Source of the DNA: Quillaja saponaria
Taxonomy: Eukaryota; Streptophyta; Magnoliopsida; Fabales; Quillajaceae
Assembly: GCA_029379385.1 (NCBI GenBank)
Contig: CM055606.1
Span: forward strand, 19,493,142-19,557,141
Length of the DNA stretch: 64,000 nucleotides
Reading direction: 5' to 3'
The position numbers and the translations under genes were made by a program. Below, in pieces: positions 49,401-59,700 of this stretch; the first letter of the stretch is position 1, and every line of letters starts with the position of its first letter. The notes below the pieces were generated by a model, which ran no database searches, was not told the DNA's origin, and worked only from the letters and a program-made list of their open reading frames with translations.

Positions 49401-50064
49401 GCTGCATATTGTGGACAGTATGACTATACAGATCTTTTTTACTTGCAAATAATTTTGTTTAACTAAATTAACTCAAAAATCCTTTTATATGGGAACTTCA
49501 GTAGCAATTCCTGTCTCTTTCCATCACCTGTGAGAGGACTTGTTATGGAAAATTTTCCTGACTCTATGAACCTGAGCTATATATGTCGAAATAGCATACT
49601 TCTGGATTTAGTCCTTCATCTTTTCCTTTTGTTTGTTTTCAATCTTGAATGGAATTTTCCTTGTTTATTCAATTTGAGACACCTGATTGATTTGATGCAG
49701 GATGGACATGATTGCTGCTCTGTTGTCTGCGGGTGCAAATCCAATTTTAGTAACGGACCCTACTTCAAAATATCCTGGTGGACGCACTGCTGGTGACCTT
49801 GCATCTATACATGGATATGGTGGGCTAGCAGCTTATCTTTCTGAGAAGTATTTGGTTGTACATTCCAAGCATATGAGTTTAGCTGGAAATATCAGTGGCC
49901 CACTGAAAACTGGCACTACTGATACAGTAAATTCTGAGAATCTCACTGAGGACCATCTGACTCTGGAGGATATAATATTGGCAGCTTATAGGAGAGCTGC
50001 TGAGGCAGCTGCATGTATACAGGCTACCTTCAAGAAAAGTGATACCGAAGGAAGACTTCTATAG
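42087..50064 (+). CDS. CAMTA-like protein (CAMTA5/6 type) lacking the IQ/calmodulin-binding region
   Basis: Eleven exons: 42087-42153, 43027-43152, 43728-43831, 44156-44229, 44395-44440, 45770-45884, 46277-46435, 46520-46578, 47896-48279, 48723-49417, 49701-50064. All phases join, giving 730 residues. The order is CG-1 DNA-binding domain (SRWLLPNEIHDILCNHEYFT onward), divergent middle, TIG domain (VNLYMSLDGHKPISQVLNFE) and ankyrin repeats (GRTALHWAAYCGQ; TAGDLASIHGYGGLAAYLSE). CAMTAs are nuclear calcium/calmodulin-regulated transcription factors in stress responses. In CG-1 the usual KKDGKTVKEAHEKLKVG reads KKDGIICSLKV, and the following YYAHGE block is also shortened, both in frame. After AACIQATFKKS a genomic junction removes the IQ and CaM-binding segments and a stop follows. 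It may be a decaying gene or a truncated regulator. Confidence 0.75.
46735..46995 (+). repeat. LINE-derived repeat fragment in CAMTA intron 8
   Basis: The block around 46765-46850, with CCCAAACTAGTTGGGGTCAG followed by CTATATGAATC and TCCATTCGCATCGATCC, resembles a repeat found in many dicot genomes that I associate with the 3' end of RTE-type LINEs. A run of 14 G (46685-46698) precedes it. Boundaries are not defined. Confidence 0.4.
47361..47655. repeat. Foldback (MITE-like) element in CAMTA intron 8
   Basis: The segment 47365-47445, including TTCAATTAGGTCATTCTATT and CAATTGAGTCTCAC, is an imperfect inverted copy of 47568-47655, whose complement includes CAATTGGGTTAATGTATT and AATTGAGTCTCAC. 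The arms are about 80 bp with a 120-bp centre. A transcript would form a long hairpin. Confidence 0.65.
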
Positions 50065-50362
50065 GACTAGACGGAAACAAGCTGAACAGCATGTTAACAA
50101 TTCTCAAGGACTAGATGAGGCCAGGAGACAAGCTGAACAGCATGTTAACATATCTCTAGGACTAGTTGAGGCCATGATCCATTCAAATGAAGCACAACGA
50201 GAGTATTGGAGAATGAAGCTTGCCCATGATAAAGCAAGGGTAACTAATCAAGCCAGTACCTATTGTATTTATCATCTGATTTGGCAAATAATGTTACTAA
50301 CATATGTTTTTTACAGCTTGCACATGAAAAGCTTCACCATGAAGTTGTTATGGATATATAAA
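50065..50362 (+). pseudogene. Out-of-frame remnant of the CAMTA C-terminus
   Basis: Directly after the stop of the CAMTA-like gene, in the next frame, the sequence reads PKEDFYRTRRKQAEQHV and, further on, EAQREYWRMKLAHDKAR. These match the segment that follows the IQ motifs in intact CAMTA proteins. A last piece, LAHEKLHHEVVMDI and a stop, follows an acceptor near 50316. The segment R(K/R)QAEQHVN...GL.EA is duplicated in tandem (about 50081 and 50129). The region is probably 3' UTR of the truncated gene. Confidence 0.7.
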
Positions 50363-50364
50363 TA

Positions 50365-51499
50365 GTTACATCTCAGTTCCAGCCACAAGTTCCCAGTAAG
50401 TTTGTCATGCATGGAAATGTACCAACAATGAAGGCCCTACATGAATTGACTAAAACCTGGAAGGGAAAATATATTGTCCTTTTGTTACATGTACATCATC
50501 TCTTGACCCTTTCAATTTGTTTTAAAATCTTGAACGCTGCATGCTGTTGGTTCTGCAAACTAGATGTAATCTGATGAAATGTAGAATTTCTTAATCATGC
50601 AAATTTTTTTGATGCAGTGGAATATAAATAAGAAGGCTTTTCAAATACGTACAGGGCTTTTTTTCACGTTCTCTATGTATGTTGCAATTTTGCATCCAGT
50701 AAAACAGTGCGATGCAAAAAAAGAAGAGATGAAATGTAGATAAAAAGAAATGGGTATTGCACGGTGGAATGTATTGTTCCAATTGGAGGCAGAGTATGCC
50801 ATCGCCCATCTGTCAGCGGAATCAATAAAAGATGTCACCTTTTTGTTGTAGGACTTGCAAACTCTGCTCTCTCACTTTGCCTTTGCCTTTTACTATGAGG
50901 CAGGTATTTTTTCCTCTGATTTTGTAAAGTGAGCATCTTTTGTTCATTCTCCGAAATAATGAGAAACATGGAAAGCATTTTTAAATGCAACTTTTGGGTT
51001 TAGGTTTTTATTTTTCTTCTTAATTGGCTAAGCTAGAGGGGAATATTCGCATGCATGAAATACAAATATCTGATGTGAAAAAGAAAGAAAACTAGTATCT
51101 TTGAAAGAAAAAGAAGCTCCATTTATTTGACTTAAAGGTTAATAACATTAGTGAAGAACAATGAAAGATAGAAAATTAAGTGTATGTTTCGTTCCTATTT
51201 GAAAAGCTCTTAATTATCCATTGAATATGAACACTAAAACCACTCAGTTTTCTTGTTCGGCAATTTTAGTAATCAATACATACTGAGACACAACTTATCA
51301 ATCTCTACCCAAAAATTTATAACATCAAAGTTAACATAATCTGAAACTAAGTAAACACTACAATAAATGACAATATCTTTCTTCTACGTCAGCAGGCTGA
51401 GCAACTATGTTTAAAAAACACCAATGCAGCTGACGAGACTGCATCAGCTGAAAACATAATTAACATCCATGAGCTAGGGCACTTTTGCTTGCCTATGGC
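50365..51499. other. Intergenic between the CAMTA-like gene and SAR1 (tail-to-tail)
   Basis: Shared 3' flank of two convergent genes. No conserved reading frame or repeat was recognised. Confidence 0.4.
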
Positions 51500-54152
51500 C
51501 TACTTGATGTACTGCGAGAGCCACTTAAAGCCTTCACCATATCCCATCTTGCGGACAATGCTGCACATGAACACCTCAAGGGGGCGGACATTGGAGTCAG
51601 CTAGATTGATCTTTCCCTTACCTGTAGTAAAGTTAGTCAGGCCCATATGATAGCGCAACTCATCCTCTGAGGCAGCATATGGTATGTCAATCTTGTTTCC
51701 CAATATGAGAAAAGGTACGTTTGCCAGTGATTCATCAGAGAGGAGAGCATCAAGCTCCCTCTTTGATTCTGCAAATCTTTCCTTATCATAAGCATCAACC
51801 AGGTAGATCACAGCATCCACCTGGATGACATAAAATCAATGATTAGCTGGAAGCAGTTAATTGAGTACTCTTCCCCCCTCCCTCTCAATACACACATGAA
51901 AAAAGAAGAAGAGAAAACTATATCATTAACAAGGATTGATTACAGAAAGTAAACCTCCAGCTATCTTCCTTTTTTTAATCTTTTGGATGAACAATCAGCA
52001 GTTAATTGAATACTCTTCCCCCCTCCCTCCAACACACACAGGAAAAAAGAAGAGAAAACTATATCATTTACTAGGATTGATCATAGAAAGTAAACCATCC
52101 AGCTATGTTCGTTTTTTTAACCATTTGGATGAACAATCAAGTCATCCCACCATCAATGATTAGCTGGAAGCAATTAATTGAATACTCTTCCCCCCTCCCT
52201 CCAATACACACAGGAAAAAAGAAGAAGAGAAAACTATATCATTTACTAGGATTGATTATAGAAAGTAAACCCTCCAGCTATCTTTGTTTTTTTTCCCTTT
52301 TGGATGAACAATCAAGTCATCCCTTCTTTAAGAAGAAATAAGAAACTGAAGAGCAGCAACAACAAACCGAGAACGACCATACCCTATACCTGAAGTCAAC
52401 CTATAAACTATGGACCTGCGCAACCAAACTAAACTGCACAACTATCCAGACTGAAACATAAGCCACAAATATGAGGTACCAAAGACAATGAGAACATATT
52501 TCTATTGAAGAAAGGAAAGACAAAAGAGATTGAGAACATAAAGTTAAAATGGATAGCACAGCACGCCAAGTAAAAAATTAATTCCAGCCAGAACCGACGC
52601 AAGCTGACTAATCCATAAGCCTGGACAGAAAATTGATCAGCAATAATAATACTAGGATGCCCATGGAATTAAAGGCCATTAATTTAGGAAGAAAAATTAG
52701 TTGTTATCAAATCCAATGGTAAATTGCATGGCTTACAAAGAATTACAAACGCATGAGAGCAAGCACCAGTTGAAGATAATATCTTTGTTTGATAAAGGGG
52801 ATGGACAAAACATTAATTAAATGTCTGTGTCGGTATTTTTGTAAATCAACCATCCTCACCCTGTCAGTGTGTATAAAATAATCATAAATATCTAAGCCCT
52901 TTTATTGTTTGTAAATGAGCCTTTACAATCCAAAATATCTTGTTAGACGGTCAAAGTCAAAACATTATTTAAATGCCTCTCGAGATTTCTCCCTATATTC
53001 ATGTAAGCGAGTGTACTTCTAATTCTATACTGCTTAGTTCAAAATGACTAAACTAAATTAAGAAATAAACATGATAGACTTATACTCGAAGTAGTTTAGA
53101 TTTTATCTCAGTCACCAACTTGAGAAAGCAATAATCTACACATTCAAAACCCAAGTGTAGATAACTCTATATGCTTCTCAATTATCTTTCAAAATCAAAC
53201 GAGAGCCCAAAATCAGTACATATACATTGGAACAACAGATAATCCTTATTCATTATTAATCACTTAACACTTTGGCGGTGCGAGGATTGTTAATTTACAC
53301 AAACACTGACAATCATGCTCAACTTAGAAGCAATGCAAGTACTAATCTCTTATTCTGCACTGTACTAGGTCAAACACGATCTAGCCCAGGTATCTACTCT
53401 ATGAAAAACTAATCTAAAAAATAACAATCACATTAAGGAGTAACCAATAAAGCAAAGCAAACTCTATCAAGGATGATATAATTGTCATTAGTATTTATAT
53501 AAACTCTGATAATTTTTCAGGGAAAGATAGTGTCAGTAACACTTCAGCTCACAATCAGAATATCATAATTACGGGAATACAACCACAATATTTCAACTCC
53601 CGAGTCATAAGAATGGGCATATATTTCATAAAAAGTAAATATAAAGAATCTGGTCAAACTCATACCCGGGCATAATAGTCCTTCCAGACTCTGCGAGCGA
53701 TCTGGTGTCCACCCAAATCAAAGGCCTTGAACTTTATCTTCCCAATACTCAACTCCTCAGACGTCGGATGCTGTGTAGGTTGATGCTGAACCAGTCTCTG
53801 CAAAAACAACCCAAAAACGGAAAATTGAGCTTGGGAACGAATTGTTAAACCTATAAAACTTGAACAAACTATTACAAATTCAAAACCGTTATGCCAAATT
53901 ATACCAGGATGGATTCATTTGGTTGAGAAGAAAATTGAGAAAGAAAAAAAAAAAAATTCAAAATTTCACATTTAGAAACCGTAAAACCAAGCATTATTCA
54001 ATATTCTATATAGAAGATAGAACCTCATCTTTGAGCATGTGAAGTAAGGTAGTCTTCCCAGCATTATCGAGCCCAAGAAATAAGATCTTCGCCTCTTTCT
54101 GCCAAAGACCGAGAGATGCTAGAACTCCATAAAACCAATCAACGAGAAACAT
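51500..54152 (-). CDS. SAR1: SAR1 small GTPase (COPII vesicle initiation)
   Basis: Three coding exons, 54152-54024, 53797-53666 and 51820-51500, all phase 0, giving 193 residues, the exact usual length. The N-terminus [20 protein letters not shown] is the membrane-inserting amphipathic helix/STAR motif in place of an Arf myristoylation site. G-motifs: GLDNAGKTT (27-35), DLGGH (70-74) and NKID (129-132). SAR1-GTP recruits Sec23/24 at ER exit sites to start COPII coat assembly. It is divergently transcribed from the eL29 gene about 0.7 kb away. Intron 2 (51821-53665) carries a threefold tandem repeat. Intact, and highly conserved throughout. Confidence 0.97.
51837..52325. repeat. Three imperfect tandem repeats in SAR1 intron 2
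   Basis: A unit of roughly 145-170 bp containing CTCTTCCCCCCTCCCTC, a GAAGAGAAAACTATATCATT block and TTTTGGATGAACAATCA recurs from about 51857, 52001 and 52170. The first and third copies are also preceded by CAATGATTAGCTGGAAGCA. Copies differ by small indels. Confidence 0.8.
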
Positions 54153-54365
54153 AATTTTTCAAAGAGATCGTAGACTCTTTGTTCCAAACAGAGCAATCGG
54201 AGCTAATGAAATCGCCGGGAGCTCTAACCAGCGTTGCAGACACAGAACTTGGTGAGATCGCAGGGAGTTGAGGAAGCAAAAAAAACACTAAGAGCTCGAG
54301 AAAACGAAAGAAATTCTTGTTTGTTGGCGTAGCCAGTTACCGTTTTGGGCAGTGAGAAACTGGAG

Positions 54366-54703
54366 TTATATACCTGGTTTATTGAGTTAGATATCCACGT
54401 GTAAGCATATCATTCGACGTAACGCGTCATTTTGTTTTGCTAATGCAGGAAGTGAAACGCGCCCAGTCATCTATGATTCAAGAGCCAAGCCGTTTATCAA
54501 CACTGACTCACATTTCTTGGGCTTTTGGGTTTTATATGGGCCTATTTGAGCTTATATGGCCCAATTTCATGGACCCGATTCTTATTTCTAAAGGATGGTT
54601 TCGTCATTAGACATATAACTGCCGTGCTAGGGCTTGTTCCAAAGCTCATATAAAAAAGGCCGTCTAATTGTCGCAACAATTTCTTGTTCGCAGAAAACCC
54701 TAG
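54366..54703. promoter_or_regulatory. Divergent promoter region, SAR1 (-) and eL29 (+)
   Basis: On the minus side a TATATAA lies at about 54366-54372. On the plus side three site II elements (TGGGCT at 54518, TGGGCC at 54537, and GGCCCA at 54558, its complement) are followed by TATAAAAA at 54649-54656 and a telo-box AAACCCTAG at 54695-54703 in the leader. Site II elements with a telo-box are the known signature of plant ribosomal-protein promoters. Confidence 0.7.
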
Positions 54704-54826
54704 TCGCATTCTCCTCCCAGGTTAGTCTCCGAACTAGCTTCACTCTTACCGTTCGGATTTCAATTTAGATTTTTTCGGTGCTGATTCGAATTCTCTGTGT
54801 GTTTTTTTGTTTTGGGGTTAGCAGAG

Positions 54827-55131
54827 ATGGCGAAGTCAAAGAACCACACAGCTCACAACCAGTCCTACAAGGCCCATAAGAATGGCATCAAGAAGCCAAG
54901 GAAGCACCGTCACACCTCAACCAAAGGGGTAATTTTTATTTTATTTTTAGTTATAAAGCCAATCTTTTTTTAGTTTAATTTTCTGATGGTATTGTGTTTG
55001 TATTACAAATTTTTTTATTTTTTTTTGGTGTGTGAAATTGGTGATAGATGGATCCGAAGTTTCTGAGGAACCAGAGGTACGCGAGGAAGCATAACAAGAA
55101 AAGCGCTGAGTCTGCCACAGAGGAAGAGTAA
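54827..55131 (+). CDS. RPL29: 60S ribosomal protein eL29
   Basis: Two short exons, 54827-54928 and 55048-55131, phase 0, giving 61 residues. The start [20 protein letters not shown] and the block [18 protein letters not shown] are characteristic of eL29, a small basic protein on the large ribosomal subunit surface. The exons are too short for ORF scanning. A leader intron is likely, from CAG|GTTAGT at 54721 to the acceptor at 54824, just before the ATG. The promoter has site II and telo-box elements. Intact. Confidence 0.96.
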
Positions 55132-56737
55132 ATTGACACTTTGAAATGGAATTATTAGGGTTTTCCTGAGTAGCTTACCTAATTCATTCAAGGATGAAGA
55201 CCTACTGTTGTTTCTTTATTCTATAGTATTTCAATAGTTTCATTGGGCATTACTCTTCAACTTTGTTTGTAGTGTTTGTTAAAGACCCTTCTATGTTAAC
55301 TTGATGTTTTGACAGCATTTTGGTTATTGCTTCTATGCTTTTATTCTATCAGCTTTGATTTCAATGTCACTTGAGGGTCTTATTGTTTAGTTCCTTTTCT
55401 GCTGTAATTGCTGATGGAAAAGGAGTGCTATGATGGTTGAAATCATTCCCAGTGTCACCTAAATGTGAGTTTATGGTCTAACCATTAGCTGTGTTTAATA
55501 TTGAGTTTAGGATTCGAATTATCTTTTATGGTCATCATACAAGTTGATGTCAAGTTAGTATAGAAACTAGATTGTTTTGGCATCGTGAATTCATCTGTTG
55601 TGTCATATGTGTCAGTTGATGAAAGTCTTTGGATGTTGAAAAAAGTGATGGAGAAGCAGACTGCATCATTTGGCTGATTTTTTTGCCTGATTTTTTTTCA
55701 ATCTTTAAGATTTTTGGTTGTAATACTTTTAATTATTTCTTTGTTTTCAATCAGCCATTGGCTTCAACAACTGCTGTTGTATGATTGTAAGGGAGTTAAG
55801 ACCCCCTGACTTATTTCCTGTATTGAGTTATTCTGAGGCCTTATATGCCGTGTCCATCTTTTCACACCAAAAAAAAGAAAAGGTTTTTGGGTCAGGAGGT
55901 TTAGGTGTTTGGTTTATGCATCCTAGTTCTTCTTAGCACTTGGATCGTTGTAGGATCTATTGTTGTTTACCAATGGGAAAAAAGAATGACAGCACTTCAT
56001 CAACTGTAGGTTAAACCATATTATGGTTTGAGTTTTGTATCTGTATGATATAATGGAAATACTAGCTGGTGAAATTTGTTCACCTTTGTAGTTGGATTAG
56101 TGAACTCCATGATGGGTGTTATTAATTTCTGGAAAGCGAGTTTTCACGTTTCATTCTACTTGAGACACTAGCAATCATCGATCCTGGATGATCCTGGGTG
56201 CCGCATGTAATGAAGTTAGTGTAATCAATGTAGTTTCCTAAACTTTTGTCAAAAAAATCATAAGTAAAAAGGTCATGCTGAGAACATGCCCATCTGAGTG
56301 CAAACTTTGCTGATGAATTCGTTTTCCGTAATAAATCATCAATTCTGAGATTTGTAATATCAAATCTCTGAGCATTATTCAGTGAATTTAGTGTTTATAC
56401 ATGGTTACCTAATACAGGAGACAAATAAATTCAAATGCTGAATATCAGACTTACAAATGAAAGGCACATTGAAAAACACACCTATTAAATTTCCTTCTAT
56501 AGAAAAGCAATCTTGACCAGAATTAGAAGCGCAAAAATAGTTCCGGAAAATATAATATTATGAACTTAAGTAACTGCAAGGAAAACCAGGTAACCAAGAT
56601 ACAAATACAGTCGAGATTTGGCCCCCTTTAAGTCGTAGGGTTGCAGATGTGCTGATGTCATCTGCATGAGGATTGTTTCTTTATGCTCCCTATTGCAAGC
56701 GAATTCCTTCAAAAATTGTATTTGACTGTTGGGGAGA
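55132..56737. other. Intergenic between eL29 and plastid LPD (tail-to-tail)
   Basis: 3' UTRs of two convergent genes plus about 1 kb of sequence with no recognised feature; no conserved open frame. Confidence 0.4.
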
Positions 56738-59700
56738 TTAGACTGCAACTGGTTCAGGACTAGAAGCTTGGGATTTCAACTGCCAGAGTAATTAAACAGA
56801 GATGCACGTCAATTCACATAACATTTTATGTAGCCGATAAATGAAACAATAAATTCACGGGCTGCAGTCTTAGAAAATTAAACTTCTTTCTATCAAGACT
56901 GTCGGGATAAGATTTGGACCTCGTAACTGTGATTCCTCCCTTCGTTACCTTTTAGAAAACTTTTTGAGTTTTTTTCTTTTTGGTAAAATTACTAATAAGT
57001 TATAATTGTAATTTCTTACATAGAGAATTAAGTTGATCAATATTCATAAATGGTAAAATATAATGATTATGAAGTTAGACTTCATCAGAACCTTCCTTAC
57101 CTTCGCTGATTTAAATAGTTCATCAAGCACCTCAGACAATGTTGGATGTGCATGAACTGCGAATTTTATGTCCTGCATTTGTCAATAATAAGGTGCAAGT
57201 TTATTATTAGATAACAGCTGAACTAACAGTCTGGCATTGCTAATGATGTGTGAGTATATTTATGAACATGGTCACTAAAGGAACAAAACTTGAATGTGGT
57301 GAACAACTTTATTTTCTTTGTTTCTTTTCTTTTAATTTTTTTTAAAATTTACTGCTACATAGATAACTTACCTGAATACGTGTCCCTAATGCTATTGCAT
57401 TGGATGCTTCATGGATCAGATCTGCAGCATGCAACCCCAAAATGTGAACTCCTAGTATCTCTCCATTGTCAGGTCTGTATATCAACTGCATGAAAGCCAT
57501 AAAAGATGCAAGTCAGCACTTAGAGTAGATATATTATTATTATTTTCCTGACCACTGCTAAGAATAAGTTAAAATTTGTTTCAACTAAAAACAGAAAAAG
57601 GAAAGAGAATGAGGAAAGAGATCATGCAATCAAGGGTCCTCACCTGATTAACCATCAAGTAACATCCTAAAAACGAATTCCTTGGCAACATTTCTAAAAT
57701 GTATATTTTTTATATTTGGCCCTGGAATAGGAAACATTACCTTTGCAAGTCCCTCCCCTTCATTTTCTGCTAGGGCCTTTGTGTTAGCTTTAAAACTCGT
57801 TTTGGCTACACTTACTTCAAAACCCTCCCTTTCTCCTTTCTCCCTTGCTTGAGGCTGCACATTTTATATTCTCAGTCAGTGGTTCAAATGATTGAAAGAC
57901 CGTGGACAGACCTTTTAAAACATAACAAAATAAGAGAAATTTTTTATTTGATCTACCCAAAACAAGCAATAATGATTAATATGTACCTCTGTCAAACCAA
58001 CCATGCTGATTTCAGGGTGAGTGAAACAAGCTGCTGGGATACTTGAATGATTAAGAACAAGATCTCTTCCAGTTACTTGTTCAACCACTGTCAGAAGATT
58101 TATTCAGTACACGAACTAGCTGTAGAAGTAAGTGGATTACATGATTTAGGAACTATGTTTTAGTTACCAATTACCTGAAATTCCTTGTGCACTGGCTGCA
58201 TGAGCAAGCATCATCTTGCCATTAGCATCACCAATACAATATAAATGTGGAACCTATTATTTCATATCCCCTGTCAGTAAGCATTGATGACAACCAGATA
58301 CGAACCTTTGTTCAAAAGGAATTTCAAAACAAACCAGATTGCCAGCTGCATCAAGTACTCGCATGCGCTTATCAACGGGAACAAAGCCACGCTGCGTGGC
58401 AACATTGATCTGCAGGAGAAAGATTAAAGAAACTGATCTTGACTTCTTTACCAGGAACTGTTTTACATCTCAATTACATTTATATCAAAAGGCATACATT
58501 ATCCAAGCCAAGATCATTTGTGAATGGAGCCCTTCCAGTTGCAATTAGTGCTGCATCTACCTATAACAAAGCAAGTAAGGAGTTGTAACAAATGCCACAT
58601 CTGGTTAAATATGCAGGCTAAATGATAAACCCTTATGTAAAACAGAGTTTTGTAAATAACTCAACTACTAAGGATTAACCAAGGAGAAGATCTAAGAATA
58701 TAAATAGTAACTTCAATAGGGATGTGAAAGACATCACTCTCTGAAACTAACAATTACTGAAAATGCATCAGTTTTTGTGACTTGATTTTGTTAGCCTTTG
58801 CAGAATTATGCACACATACAGTTCAGTCTAGGCTAAAGTGCCTAATTTAACCACTTGGAAGATTTAAAACTTGAGAACGGTTCATCGACAATGTCTCAAA
58901 TCATTGAATCAAATTCTAGTACAAGTGTCCTACAGAGCATAATACCAGAAATAAAATCTAACAGCATCCCTGAACAATTCTTTGGTATTTCAGAATTGGT
59001 TGAGTTTGGGAAATCAACATAGACAAGTTTCTTTTAGATGATTTTACGAGGAAAGCGACGAGTTAGGTTTGGAAAATTTATAAAATAAATATTCAACTAA
59101 TTCACACATCATAAGTTACCTCCAAAGTGTCCTTAGGTTCCTTTGTCTTTGCATCAATGAGCTCTATGATGACAGGTTTTCCGTCCCTTGCAGGAGTGAT
59201 CTATCGAAAATACACAGAGAAATGGACCATGTCAAAACTTATACTAGAGGAAAAGTCAAACAATCAGTCACAGAAGAAGTTACCTTTGTTGCAAAAACTC
59301 CGGTATGATAGTCAATTTTCCGTGGATTAATTAGAACTCTCTGGGCTAATTTGCCAATCTCAGGATCAAACCCAGGCATAAGCTGATCTAAAGCTTCAAT
59401 GAAAGTAACCTGTGTACAGTATCTTGTTACAAACTATTTCCTTCTCACATAAACTCTATTAGTCTAGATTTTATGAAATAGAGCAGTAACTACAAAATAA
59501 TTAAGTATGCTAATACCATCATCTACTGAAGATTTTAAATAGCTCAAACTTGAAAAAGGAAAAAACATAGGGCTCTACCCACATTTTGAAATTTAACACA
59601 AACTTTATATAGAACAAATTGTCAGGAAACTATTACTTGGATATGTTGCTCATGAAGAAAAATTAACAGAAAAAGGAAAAATAAATTAACAAAAAGAGCG

